From Streptomyces griseochromogenes (lineage in GTDB: Bacteria; Actinomycetota; Actinomycetes; Streptomycetales; Streptomycetaceae), in the NCBI RefSeq assembly GCF_001542625.1, contig NZ_CP016279.1, forward strand, positions 3,286,001-3,350,000: a stretch of 64,000 nt of DNA, read 5' to 3'. Under the pieces are notes generated by a model. The model was not told the origin of the DNA. It saw only the letters and a program-made list of their open reading frames with translations, and searched no databases. This document shows, one piece after another, positions 40,662-50,198 of the stretch. The translations under genes and the position numbers were made by a program. The stretch's first letter is position 1, and the number at the start of each line of letters is the position of its first letter.

Positions 40662-41848
40662 GACGCCGACGCCTGCGGGCGGCCCTGACGGCACTCGCGC
40701 TCACCACCGCCGGCCTGACCGCGCTCCCCGCGGCCGTCCCCCCGGCCGCCGCGGCCCAGGCCCCCGCCCCGCCCCCGCCCGCCGCCGCCCCCGACTGGTC
40801 CAAGGCGGTGGTCGACTCCACCATGGCCCGCTACACGCCGACGAGCATCGGCGGCTGGTCGTACCCGGTCGGCCTCTACCTCTACGGCCAGTACCTCACC
40901 TACCGGCGCACACACGACCCGCGCCTTCTCACCTACCTCAAGAACTACGTCGACCGCTTCGTGAAGAGCGACGGATCCATCGATCAGTCCTTCAACAACC
41001 TGGACAGCATGCAGGCCGGCCGCCTCCTGGTGATCCTGCACCACGAGACGGGCCAGGACCGCTACCGCAAGGCCGCGAAGAAGATCCGCGACCGTCTCGC
41101 CACCTACCCGCGCACGAGCGACGGGGGCTTCTGGCACGCCGACAACAGCAGCCGGGCCCATCAACTGTGGGCGGACGGCGTCTACATGGTGAACCCGTTC
41201 CTCGTCGAGTACGGCGAGGAGTTCGGCGACAGCGCGTACACGAACGACGAGGCGGCCCGGCAGCTCGCCGTCTACGGTGGCCATCTCCAGGTCGCCGACG
41301 GCCTGTTGAAGCACGCCTGGGACGAGTCGCGCACCGCGAGCTGGGCCGACCCGCACACCGGGCTCGCCCCCGAGCACTGGTGCCGCGCGGACGGCTGGTA
41401 CGCGATGGCGGTCGTGGGTGTGCTCGACGCGATCCCCGCGAACCATCCACGCCGCGCCCGGCTCCTCGACATCTTCCGGCACTTGGCGGCGGGCCTGGAG
41501 AAGTACCAGGACCCGGGCACCGGCCGCTGGTTCCAGGTCATGGACAAGGGGAGCAGGAGCGACGACTGGACCGAGACCTCCTGCTCCAGCATGTTCACCT
41601 ACGCCCTCTCGCGCGGCGTCCGGCAGGGCTACCTCGACCCGCACTACGCCGCCGTCGCCCGGCGCGGCTACGAGGGCGTCCTCGCCGAGCTCTCGGTCGG
41701 CGCGGACGGGCGCACCGACCTCACCGGCATCTCCGTCGGCACCAACGTCGGCGACTACGCGTACTACGTCGGACGCACCCGGGTCACGAACGACTTCCAC
41801 GGCCTGGGGGCCTTTCTGATCATGAACGAACAACTGCGGGGTGACTGA
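40658..41848 (+). CDS. Secreted GH105/GH88 unsaturated uronyl hydrolase
   Basis: A 396-residue protein with a Sec signal (RRRRLRAALTALALTTAGLTALPAAVPPAAAA) and an Ala/Pro linker, then an alpha6/alpha6 barrel of the YteR/YesR type. It shows YTPTSIGGWSYPVGLYLYGQYLTYRRT, NLDSMQAGRLLVILHHETGQDRYRKAAKKI, GGFWHADNSSRAHQLWADGVYMVNPFL, WCRADGWYAMAVVGVLDAIP and WTETSCSSMFTYALSRGV. The Asp in LWADGVYM is the expected catalytic residue. The family cleaves unsaturated galacturonyl-rhamnose or glucuronyl ends left by lyases. Secretion is unusual, as many homologues are cytoplasmic. Confidence 0.88.
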   Translation: MRRRRLRAALTALALTTAGLTALPAAVPPAAAAQAPAPPPPAAAPDWSKAVVDSTMARYTPTSIGGWSYPVGLYLYGQYLTYRRTHDPRLLTYLKNYVDRFVKSDGSIDQSFNNLDSMQAGRLLVILHHETGQDRYRKAAKKIRDRLATYPRTSDGGFWHADNSSRAHQLWADGVYMVNPFLVEYGEEFGDSAYTNDEAARQLAVYGGHLQVADGLLKHAWDESRTASWADPHTGLAPEHWCRADGWYAMAVVGVLDAIPANHPRRARLLDIFRHLAAGLEKYQDPGTGRWFQVMDKGSRSDDWTETSCSSMFTYALSRGVRQGYLDPHYAAVARRGYEGVLAELSVGADGRTDLTGISVGTNVGDYAYYVGRTRVTNDFHGLGAFLIMNEQLRGD

Positions 41849-41852
41849 TGTC

Positions 41853-42641
41853 ATGAGCACATCCAGAAGGGCGGTGCTGGCAGCGGCGCTCGGCGGCGCG
41901 GCCTCCACCGCGGCCGGCCCGGGCGCCGCCCCCGCCGCACACGCCGCCTCCTGGCAGCAGAAGTGGGCGCCGTCGGCGCGGACCGACGGGCTCGGAGCCT
42001 TCGAGACGGTGGAGGACGACCGGGCGAACTCGCATCCGGCCGGCCATCCGCACATCTTCGCCACCGGCGACAACTGGCGGTTCACCATGCACACGGTCGA
42101 CCGCGACACCTCGACCGACCGCCAGCGGCAGGAGGTCACCGGCCTGCGCACGAGCGGCAGCAGCTACCTCAAGTGGACCGAGGGCCAGACCTGGCGGATC
42201 ACGTACTCCATGTACATCCCCGCCTCTCTGAAGGCGACCACCACCTTCACCCACATCATGCAGATGAAGCAGCCCGGCACGGGCACCTCGCCGATCGTCG
42301 TGCAGTCGCTTCGCCGGGTGAACCGGAAGCAGACGATCGAGCTCAGGCTCGCGACCGACGACATCCTGGTCGGCCGCACCGACCTGGAACCGCTGCACGA
42401 CAACTGGACCGAAGTCGACTTCCAGATCAAGGTCGGCAACGGTTCGGCGGGCTCGGTCCGCTGGATCCTCAGGAGCGGCTCCACCACCGTCCTCGACACG
42501 TCGAAGACCGGAGTCGACACCTTCCTCGCCGACCGCGTGCGCCCGAAGTGGGGCATCTACCGCTCCCTCGGCGACACCTCCGGCTCCCTGCAGAACACCT
42601 ATCTCCTGCTCACCGGCCTGCGCGGCTACCAACTCGTCTGA
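41853..42641 (+). CDS. Secreted jelly-roll polysaccharide-lyase-like protein
   Basis: A 262-residue exported protein with a twin-arginine-like signal (STSRRAVLAAALGGAASTAAGPGAAPAAHA). The mature domain is beta-rich (RTSGSSYLKWTEGQTWRITYSMYIPASLKATTTFTHIMQMKQPGTGTSPIVVQSL, ILVGRTDLEPLHDNWTEVDFQIKVG, WGIYRSLGDTSGSLQNTYLLLTGLRGYQL). It resembles concanavalin-like polysaccharide lyases of the heparin-lyase/glucuronan-lyase fold. The exact family is not certain. The ATG at 41853 begins four bases after the preceding stop. Next to a GH105 hydrolase it would supply unsaturated oligosaccharides. Confidence 0.75.
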   Translation: MSTSRRAVLAAALGGAASTAAGPGAAPAAHAASWQQKWAPSARTDGLGAFETVEDDRANSHPAGHPHIFATGDNWRFTMHTVDRDTSTDRQRQEVTGLRTSGSSYLKWTEGQTWRITYSMYIPASLKATTTFTHIMQMKQPGTGTSPIVVQSLRRVNRKQTIELRLATDDILVGRTDLEPLHDNWTEVDFQIKVGNGSAGSVRWILRSGSTTVLDTSKTGVDTFLADRVRPKWGIYRSLGDTSGSLQNTYLLLTGLRGYQLV

Positions 42642-42655
42642 GGAGCCGGTCACTC

Positions 42656-45600
42656 ATGAAACCCCCCGTGCGGCACGGAGGCCGGGCGGCGACGTCGTAC
42701 CTCGCGTTGCTCGCCCTTCTCGCGTTCGCCGTCGTGCTCGGACTCGCCCACCCCCCGGCCCTCGCGGCCCCCCGGCCCGCGCCCCGCGTCACCGTGTACG
42801 AGGTACGGGCATACGGAGCCAAGGGTGACGGCTCGGCCAATGACACGCCCGCCATCGACAAGGCGATCACGGCGGCCAACGCGGCGGGCGGCGGTACCGT
42901 CCACTTCCCGCCCGGACAGTACAAGTCCAGGAACACCATCCACATGAAGAGCGAGGTGACGCTCCAGATCGACACGGGCGCCACGATCCAGGGTTCCTCT
43001 GCGGGCACCTACGACGCGCCCGAGTCCAACCCGTACGACCGGTACCAGGACTACGGGCACAGCCACTTCCACAACGCGATGATCTACGGCGACAGACTGA
43101 CGAACATCGGCTTCATCGGCGGCGGTGTCATCGACGGCCTGGGCAACCTGATCACCGGCAACCCGAAGTCCGGCCAGGCGGACAAGATCCTCTCGCTGAC
43201 CCGGTGCGACGGACTGCGCCTCGGCGACGGCCTCACCCTGCGCCGCGGCGGCCACTTCGCGGCCCTCGTCAACGGTTGCAGGAACGTCGTCTCGGACCAT
43301 CTGACCATCGACACCGCGAGCGACCGCGACGGCTGGAACGTCATCTCCACGACCGACGTCACGATCACCAACGCCACCATCCACGCCAACGACGACGCCC
43401 TGGTCTTCAAGAGCGACTACGCGCTGGGCGCCAAGCTGCCCAACGGCCATGTCCGGGTGAGTGGTTCGACGCTCGGGGCGAAGTGCTGCAACGCCCTGAT
43501 GTTCGGCTCCGAGACCTGCGGCGACTTCTCGGACTACCAGTTCGAGAAGATCCGCATCGAGGGCGCCGACAAGTCGGGGCTCGGCATGGTGTCGATGGAC
43601 GGCGCGAAGATCTCCGACGTCCACTACCGCGACATCACCATGAGAGACGTCCACTCGCCGATCATGGAGAAGATCGGGACCCGGAAGCGATGCGGCGGCA
43701 GTCCGGGCGTCGGTTCGATCAGTGACATCACCTACGACCACATCACGGCCACCGGGAACAGCCCCTCCTTCAGCCCGACCCTGTGGGGCGAGAGCGGCCA
43801 CCGCATCAACGGCGTGACCTTCGACCATGTCGACATCACGGTCCCGGGCGGCAACGGCACCATGTCCACCGGGGTGCCGGGCAACGACCCCGGCGACTAC
43901 AACCCGAAGAGCATCGGCACCCGTCCGGCGTACGGCTGGTACCTGCACAACGCCGACAATGTCCGGTTCACCGACAGCTCGGTCGGGTTCGCGGCGGACG
44001 ACGGCCGGCCCGCGGTCCTCGCGAACGCGGCGAGCGGCCTCCGCTTCACCCGCTTCACCGCGCGGAAGGGCAGCGACTCGCCCTTCGACGTGGGCTTCCA
44101 GGGCGTCACCGGCTCTTGCCTGACGGACAGTCACAACTCCTCCGGAGGTGCCCTGCGGGTCTCGGGCGGCCAGGACTGCGGTGCGGCGGCGAAGCCGCTC
44201 GACCTGGAGAACCCCCGCCAGGAGTTCCTGCGCAACTCCGTCGGCGGCCTCTTCCTGCACTGGGGCCTGCGCACCGCGCCCGCCCACACCAGCTGCACCG
44301 CCTGGGAGAACGACGTCACAGGCGGCGGCTGGACACCGGACTACTGGGTGAACGAGGCCCGCAAACTGCATTCGCAGTACCTCGTCCTCGCCACCTTCCA
44401 CAGCCGGCTGGGCTACGCCCGCCCCTGGCCCTCCAAGATCCCCGGATCCTGCTCCACCCGGCGCGACTTCCTCGGCGAGCTGATCAAGGCCGCGAAGGCC
44501 AAGGGGATGAAGGTCATCCTCTACATGACCGACGACCCCCAGTGGCACGACCAGGGCGGGCACGAGTGGCTCGACTCGGCCGCCTACTCCGCCTACAAGG
44601 GCAAGAACGTCGACCTCACCACCCGCGACGGCTTCGGCCAGTTCAGCTACGACAACTTCTTCGAGGTCATGGACCGTTACCCCGACCTCGGCGGGTTCTG
44701 GATCGACAACGACAACGCGTACTGGGAGAGCCACGACCTCTACGCGCAGATCTACCAGAAGCGGCCCTCGTACACGCTCAGCAACAACAACGAGGACACG
44801 CCGATCATGGACATGATCAGCAATGAACAGAAGACGGGGATGACGCCCGCGTACGACTACCCGCAGGCGGTGTACACCGCCCAGCCCCGCCTGACCGAGG
44901 CCGACTTCAAGCTGCCCTCCACCGGCGCCTGGTGGTACGACGGTTCCGACCCGTCCGTCGACAAGAGGCTCACCCTCGGCCGGCTGATCACCAACGCGGG
45001 CTCCTCGGTGAAGGCCCTGATGGCGGAGACCGCCCAGGTCAACGGCAAGTTCCCGGCGAACCAGGCGTCCTTCAACACCTTCGCCGACTCCTATCTCGAC
45101 CCCATCTGGGAGTCCCTGCACGGCACCGAGGGCGGCGGCTATATGTACGGCGGCCTCAAACCCGGCTTCTGGAACGACGGCGCGCACGGCGTGACGACCG
45201 TCGCCAAGGACGACCCGAACCGGCAGTACCTCCACGTCCTGACCCCGCCGAGCACCGGCACCCTGCGCATCCGCGACAACGGCTACCGCATCGCCTCCGT
45301 CACCGACCTCCGTACGGGCAAGGCGGTTTCGTGGTCGCAGTCAGGCGGTGTGCTCACCCTGACCGGCCTCGGGTCCTGGGACCCCTACGACACCGTCTTC
45401 AAGGTCGTCACGGCCGGCCGCCAGGGCATCCTCACCGGCGTCAAGGTGACGGCGAGCGCCTCGGCGAGCGGACACACCGGCGCGGCGGCCGGCGACGGCG
45501 ACCACCTCACCTACTGGGACAACGGCAAGACCCTGCCCGTCACCCTCACCTTCGACCTGGGCTCGGCGAAGCACGTGCGGTACATCGGGCTCAACCAGCG

Positions 45601-45901
45601 CGAGGACTCCGTCGCCTACGCCCGCTCGGACACCGAGCAGTCGGCGCGCGTCAAGGACTACAAGGTGTTCCTGAGCGACGACGGCTCCACCTGGGGCAGC
45701 GCGGTCAGGACCGGGCAACTGCCCAGCCGCCGGGGCGTCCAGGGCATCGACCTGAGCGCCGCGACGGCCCGCTACGTCCGCGTCGAGGTCGACTCCACCT
45801 GGGCCGCCGCCACCGACACCACCCGCTACAAGCGGCTGCGGATCGACGAGGCCTGGATCGGCACCTCATACGCGACACCCGTGAACGGGGGACACGCATG
45901 A
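42656..45901 (+). CDS. GH28-like beta-helix + GH29-like + CBM32 secreted chimera
   Basis: A 1081-residue secreted enzyme. After a signal peptide (residues about 1-40), residues 45-510 are a GH28-type right-handed beta helix: VRAYGAKGDGSANDTPAIDKAITAANAAGGGTVHFPPG, DRDGWNVISTTDVTITNATIHANDDALVFKS, then FGSETCG. Residues about 520-920 resemble a GH29 alpha-fucosidase barrel (GGLFLHWGLR, WVNEARKLHSQYLVLATFHS, AKAKGMKVILYM, GGFWIDNDNAYWE). Residues about 930-1080 are an F5/8 type C (CBM32) module. Two catalytic domains in one chain suggest concerted action on a pectin-like or fucosylated glycan. The stop overlaps the next gene by four bases. Confidence 0.85.
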   Translation: MKPPVRHGGRAATSYLALLALLAFAVVLGLAHPPALAAPRPAPRVTVYEVRAYGAKGDGSANDTPAIDKAITAANAAGGGTVHFPPGQYKSRNTIHMKSEVTLQIDTGATIQGSSAGTYDAPESNPYDRYQDYGHSHFHNAMIYGDRLTNIGFIGGGVIDGLGNLITGNPKSGQADKILSLTRCDGLRLGDGLTLRRGGHFAALVNGCRNVVSDHLTIDTASDRDGWNVISTTDVTITNATIHANDDALVFKSDYALGAKLPNGHVRVSGSTLGAKCCNALMFGSETCGDFSDYQFEKIRIEGADKSGLGMVSMDGAKISDVHYRDITMRDVHSPIMEKIGTRKRCGGSPGVGSISDITYDHITATGNSPSFSPTLWGESGHRINGVTFDHVDITVPGGNGTMSTGVPGNDPGDYNPKSIGTRPAYGWYLHNADNVRFTDSSVGFAADDGRPAVLANAASGLRFTRFTARKGSDSPFDVGFQGVTGSCLTDSHNSSGGALRVSGGQDCGAAAKPLDLENPRQEFLRNSVGGLFLHWGLRTAPAHTSCTAWENDVTGGGWTPDYWVNEARKLHSQYLVLATFHSRLGYARPWPSKIPGSCSTRRDFLGELIKAAKAKGMKVILYMTDDPQWHDQGGHEWLDSAAYSAYKGKNVDLTTRDGFGQFSYDNFFEVMDRYPDLGGFWIDNDNAYWESHDLYAQIYQKRPSYTLSNNNEDTPIMDMISNEQKTGMTPAYDYPQAVYTAQPRLTEADFKLPSTGAWWYDGSDPSVDKRLTLGRLITNAGSSVKALMAETAQVNGKFPANQASFNTFADSYLDPIWESLHGTEGGGYMYGGLKPGFWNDGAHGVTTVAKDDPNRQYLHVLTPPSTGTLRIRDNGYRIASVTDLRTGKAVSWSQSGGVLTLTGLGSWDPYDTVFKVVTAGRQGILTGVKVTASASASGHTGAAAGDGDHLTYWDNGKTLPVTLTFDLGSAKHVRYIGLNQREDSVAYARSDTEQSARVKDYKVFLSDDGSTWGSAVRTGQLPSRRGVQGIDLSAATARYVRVEVDSTWAAATDTTRYKRLRIDEAWIGTSYATPVNGGHA

Positions 45902-48150
45902 TCCGCGTCAGATCACTCACCGCGGCGGTCGCCGGCCTGCTCGTGGCGGCGGCGGTGCCGCTCGTGGGCACCGCCGCGCAGCCGGCCGCCGCCTCCGACA
46001 ACGGCCAGTCCGTGCGGCCCGCCATGGGCTGGTCCAGCTGGAGCTTCGTACGCCGGTGGCCGACCGAGGCGAAGATCGAGGCCCAGGCCGACGCACTGGT
46101 GGCCTCCGGCCTGAAGGACCACGGCTTCGTCCACGTCAACCTCGACGACTTCTGGCAGAAGTGCGACTCGGGCGGCTTCGTCGTCGACTCCTACGGCCGC
46201 TGGGCCGTCGACACCGGCAAGTTCCCCGGCGGCATCAAGGCGCTCGCCGACCACGTCCACTCCAAGGGCCTGAAGTTCGGCTTCTACGTGACGCCCGGCA
46301 TCGCCAAGAACGCCGTCACCAGGAACACCCCGATCGAGGGAACGCCGTACCACGCCAAGGACATCGCGGACACCTCGAAGACCGAGAAGAACTACAACTG
46401 CAAGAACATGTACGCGATCGACTACGCCAAGCCGGGCGCGCAGGAGTTCGTGAACTCCTGGGCGAAGCAGTTCGCCTCCTGGGGAGTCGACTACCTGAAG
46501 ATCGACGGCGTGGGCAGCCAGGACATCCCCGACGTCCGGGCCTGGGACAAGGCCCTGCGGGCGAGCGGACGGCCCATCACCTTCGCCCTGTCCAACAACC
46601 TTCCGTTCGCGAACGCCGCCACCTGGCGCGGGCTCGCCAACAGCTGGCGCACCCAGGGTGACGTGGAGTGCTACTGCGGACCCGGTTCCAACGGCAGCGG
46701 CTACCCGCTCACCGACTGGTCCCATGTCTCGGCCCGCTTCACCTCGGCCGCCGACTGGCAGCCGTACGCCGGTCCCGGCGGCTGGAACGACCTGGACTCC
46801 CTGGAGATCGGCAACGGCGACCGGGCGGGCCTCACCGCCGACCAGCGCCGCTCCCACTTCACCCTGTGGGCGATGGCGGCCGCGCCGCTGCTGCTCGGCA
46901 CCGACCTCACCCACCTCGACCCCGTCGACCAGGCCATGCTCTCCAACGACCGGCTGATCGGCGTCGACCAGGACGGGGTGGCCGCCCGGCGGATCGTGAA
47001 CAGCGGTGTGCGGCAGGTGTGGAGCAAGAAGGAGAGCGACGGCCAGTACGTCATCGCGCTGTTCAACACCGGGACTTCGGGCAACTCCACGGTGAGCGTG
47101 CGCTGGTCGCAGGCCGGCTTCACCGGCTCCGGCGATGTCACCGACCTGTGGTCCGGCTCCCACAAGGGGGTGATCGCGGACTCCTACAGCGCGACCCTGC
47201 GCCCGGGCGAGACCCGGCTGATCCGCGTGAAGCCCGTCGACTCCCCGAAGACGGCGGCGGCTTCACCGGGCTTCGCCGTCGCCCCCTACGAGTACCTCGG
47301 CTGGGGCAGCCCGCCCAGCCCCACCTCGGTGATGTCGGCGACCGGCGTCAAGTGGTTCACGCTCGCCTTCGTCCTCTCCGACGGCACCTGCAACCCGAAG
47401 TGGGACGGCTCGCGCCCGCTGACCGGCGGCGACGACCAGGCGAAGATCGACGCCATCAGAGCGGCCGGAGGTGACGTGGTCGTCTCCGTCGGCGGCTGGA
47501 GCGGGGCGAAGCTCGGCGAGAAGTGCTCCAGCGCCTCCGCGCTGGCGGGCGCGTACCAGAAGGTGATCAGCGCATACCGGCTGCGGGCGCTCGACATCGA
47601 CATCGAGAACACCGAGTGGTCCAACGCCACCGTGCGGCAACGCGTGGTCGACGCGCTCAGGACGGTCAAGGCGAACAACCCCGGCCTGAAGACCGTCATC
47701 ACCTTCGGCACGACCACCGGCGGTCCCGACTCCACCGGCGTCGACATGATCAAGCGGGCCGCGAACTCGGGCCTGGCGAACGACGTCTGGTGCGTGATGC
47801 CGTTCGACTTCGGCGGCGGCACGACGAACATGGGCACCCTGACCACCCGGGCCATGGAGGGCCTCAAGGCACGGGTCAAGGCGGCCTACGGCTACAGCGA
47901 CGCCACGGCCTACGCCCACATCGGCCTCTCCTCCATGAACGGCAGGACCGACGACTCCGGTGAGCGCGTCCGCCTCGCCGACTTCGACACCCTGCTCGCC
48001 TACGCCCGTCAGCACCACATCGGGCGCCTCACCTACTGGTCCGTGAACCGCGACCGCCCCTGCGGCTCCGGCACCGACGGCGACTCCTGCAGCGGCGTGA
48101 CCCAGCAGCCGTACGACTACCTCAAGGTCTTCGCCCGATACACGGGCTGA
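45898..48150 (+). CDS. GH27 alpha-galactosidase-like + GH18 chitinase-like secreted chimera
   Basis: A 750-residue secreted protein with a signal peptide (about 1-33). Residues about 40-440 are GH27-like: AMGWSSWSFVRRW, NLDDFWQ, GLKFGFYVTPGI, VDYLKIDGVGSQD with the nucleophile Asp, and GPGGWNDLDSLEIGNG with the acid/base region. Residues about 460-750 resemble GH18: FTLAFVLSDGTCNPKWDG, VVSVGGWSGAKLGEKC and the active-site strand LRALDIDIENTEW (D-x-D-x-E), then WCVMPFDFGG. An alpha-galactosidase joined to a chitinase-like domain is unusual. The start overlaps the previous stop (ATGA). Confidence 0.87.
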   Translation: MIRVRSLTAAVAGLLVAAAVPLVGTAAQPAAASDNGQSVRPAMGWSSWSFVRRWPTEAKIEAQADALVASGLKDHGFVHVNLDDFWQKCDSGGFVVDSYGRWAVDTGKFPGGIKALADHVHSKGLKFGFYVTPGIAKNAVTRNTPIEGTPYHAKDIADTSKTEKNYNCKNMYAIDYAKPGAQEFVNSWAKQFASWGVDYLKIDGVGSQDIPDVRAWDKALRASGRPITFALSNNLPFANAATWRGLANSWRTQGDVECYCGPGSNGSGYPLTDWSHVSARFTSAADWQPYAGPGGWNDLDSLEIGNGDRAGLTADQRRSHFTLWAMAAAPLLLGTDLTHLDPVDQAMLSNDRLIGVDQDGVAARRIVNSGVRQVWSKKESDGQYVIALFNTGTSGNSTVSVRWSQAGFTGSGDVTDLWSGSHKGVIADSYSATLRPGETRLIRVKPVDSPKTAAASPGFAVAPYEYLGWGSPPSPTSVMSATGVKWFTLAFVLSDGTCNPKWDGSRPLTGGDDQAKIDAIRAAGGDVVVSVGGWSGAKLGEKCSSASALAGAYQKVISAYRLRALDIDIENTEWSNATVRQRVVDALRTVKANNPGLKTVITFGTTTGGPDSTGVDMIKRAANSGLANDVWCVMPFDFGGGTTNMGTLTTRAMEGLKARVKAAYGYSDATAYAHIGLSSMNGRTDDSGERVRLADFDTLLAYARQHHIGRLTYWSVNRDRPCGSGTDGDSCSGVTQQPYDYLKVFARYTG

Positions 48151-48161
48151 AGGGAACACCC

Positions 48162-50192
48162 ATGAATCTCCGGAGAGTTCTGCCCTGCGGCCTGGCCGTG
48201 GCCCTCGCGCTGCCCCTTGCCGGGCCGAGCCGGGCCGCCGCCCTCGCGGCCACCGACTACCAGGCCGAGGACGCGACGATCGTGCAGGGTACGGTGGCCG
48301 CCAACCACACCGGCTACACGGGCACCGGCTTCGTCGACTACACCAACGTCAAGGGCTCCTACGTGGAGTTCACGGTGAGCGGGGCCTCGGCCGGTACCGC
48401 TTCCCTCACCCTGCGGTACGCCAACGGGACCTCCACCGACCGGCCGATGGACATCTCCGTCAACGGCACCGTCGTGTCGCCCGCGGTGTCCTTCCCGGCC
48501 ACCACCGACTGGAACACCTGGGCGACCAAGACGGTCACCATCCCGCTCACCGCGGGCACCGACAAGATCCGCGCCACGGCCACCACCGCGGGCGGCGGTC
48601 CCAACCTCGACCGGGTCGGTGTCGGCGCGGCCGCCGACACCCAGGCCCCGACCCGACCAGGCCAACCGAGCTGCTCCGACATCGGCGAAGACGCCATCAC
48701 CCTCTCCTGGGGCGCCTCCACGGACAACGTGGGCGTGGCCGCCTACGACCTCTACGAACACGGCAACAAGATCGGGGAAGCTGAGGGGAGCGCCACCTCG
48801 AAGGCCCTGACCGGTCTCACCCCGAACACCACCTACAACCTGACCGTCATCGCCCGCGACGCGGCCGGGAACACCTCCGCCGCCAGCCCGGTCGTCGACT
48901 GCACGACCAAACCCAGCTCGGACAGTGTCCCGCCCACCAAGCCGGGCACCTTGTCCGCGGCCGGCGTCACCGCGAACTCCGCCGACCTCAGCTGGGGCGC
49001 GTCCACGGACGACCGCGCGGTCGTCGCCTACGACATACGCAACGACACGACCGTGTACAAGACCGTCACCAGCGGCACGACGACCACCCTCACCGGGCTC
49101 GCCTGCGACAGCCCGTACTCCCTGAACGTCGTCGCGCGGGACGCGGCCGGAAACGTCTCGCAGCCGAGCAACACCGTCACCTTCACCACCAAGGCCTGCG
49201 CCACCGACGGCGGCGTCCCGTCCTCCATCGCCACGCTCTCCACCGGCTGGACCATCCCCTGGGGCACCTACTGGATGCCCGACGGCCAGTCGGCCCTGGT
49301 CACGGAGAGGGACGACTTCCGGGTCTGGAAGCTGACCAAGAGCGGCAGCAGGACCCAGGTCGGCACGGTCCCGAACGCCGTCACCACCAACGGCGAGGGC
49401 GGTCTGCTCGGGGTCGCCGTCGACCCGAAGTGGGACACGAACCACTACGTCTACTTCATGCACACCGCCGCGGAGGGCAACCGGGTCGTGCGCATGACCT
49501 ACGACGGCACCAGGCTGAGCGACTACAAGATCCTGCTCCAGGGCATCAAGAAGAACCGCTACCACAACGGCGGCCGCCTCGCCTTCGGCCCCGACGGCTA
49601 CCTGTACGTCTCCACCGGCGAGGCCCAGACGCCCGACCTCGCGCAGGACAAGAACTCCCTGAACGGCAAGATCCTGCGCATGACCACGGACGGCAGGCCG
49701 GCCCCCGGCAACCCGTTCGGCAACTACGTCTACTCCCTGGGCCACCGCAACCCGCAGGGCCTCGCCTTCGACCGCAGCGGGCGGCTGTGGGAGGCCGAGT
49801 TCGGCAACAGCTCCAAGGACGAGCTGAACCTCATCAAGCCCGGTGCCAACTACGGCTGGCCCACCTGCGAGGGCAACTGCGACGTCGCCGGGATGACCAA
49901 CCCCAAGGCCACCTGGAACGTCTCCGAGGCCTCGCCCAGCGGCATCGCCGTCGTCCGCAACGTGATCTACATGGCCTCCCTGCGCGGCGAACGCCTGTGG
50001 CGCATCCCGATCAACGGCGACAAGGAGAGCGTCGGCACGCCGACCGCGTACTACGTCGGCACATACGGCCGCCTGCGCACCGTCACCAAGGTGCCGGGCG
50101 CCGACCAGCTGTGGCTGTCGACCACCAACTGCGACAACAACGGAGGCGCGGCGGACGGATCCGACAAGATCTTCCGCGTGAGCATCAGCTGA
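48162..50192 (+). CDS. Secreted PQQ-dependent sugar dehydrogenase with CBM35 and two FnIII domains
   Basis: A 676-residue secreted oxidoreductase. After the signal peptide (about 1-28), residues 30-155 are CBM35-like (YQAEDATIVQGTVAANHTGYTGTGFVDYTN). Residues about 160-345 are two FnIII repeats (TLSWGASTDNVGVAAYDLYEHG, DLSWGASTDDRAVVAYDIRND). Residues about 350-676 are a soluble-type PQQ glucose/sorbosone dehydrogenase beta propeller (TNGEGGLLGVAVDPKW, YHNGGRLAFGPDGYLYVSTGEAQ, GHRNPQGLAFD, DELNLIKPGANYGWP). The H-NGGRLAFG histidine is the likely base. It lies 11 bases after the GH27-GH18 gene and would use the PQQ made by the same operon. It converges with the acyl-CoA ligase gene, six bases apart. 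Confidence 0.92.
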   Translation: MNLRRVLPCGLAVALALPLAGPSRAAALAATDYQAEDATIVQGTVAANHTGYTGTGFVDYTNVKGSYVEFTVSGASAGTASLTLRYANGTSTDRPMDISVNGTVVSPAVSFPATTDWNTWATKTVTIPLTAGTDKIRATATTAGGGPNLDRVGVGAAADTQAPTRPGQPSCSDIGEDAITLSWGASTDNVGVAAYDLYEHGNKIGEAEGSATSKALTGLTPNTTYNLTVIARDAAGNTSAASPVVDCTTKPSSDSVPPTKPGTLSAAGVTANSADLSWGASTDDRAVVAYDIRNDTTVYKTVTSGTTTTLTGLACDSPYSLNVVARDAAGNVSQPSNTVTFTTKACATDGGVPSSIATLSTGWTIPWGTYWMPDGQSALVTERDDFRVWKLTKSGSRTQVGTVPNAVTTNGEGGLLGVAVDPKWDTNHYVYFMHTAAEGNRVVRMTYDGTRLSDYKILLQGIKKNRYHNGGRLAFGPDGYLYVSTGEAQTPDLAQDKNSLNGKILRMTTDGRPAPGNPFGNYVYSLGHRNPQGLAFDRSGRLWEAEFGNSSKDELNLIKPGANYGWPTCEGNCDVAGMTNPKATWNVSEASPSGIAVVRNVIYMASLRGERLWRIPINGDKESVGTPTAYYVGTYGRLRTVTKVPGADQLWLSTTNCDNNGGAADGSDKIFRVSIS

Positions 50193-50198
50193 CGGCCG

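Noticed and set aside
42650..45235. 861-codon minus-strand frame opposite the GH28/GH29 gene
   Set aside because: Low-complexity Val/Gly/Asp-rich shadow typical of antisense frames; the plus strand has clear enzyme motifs.
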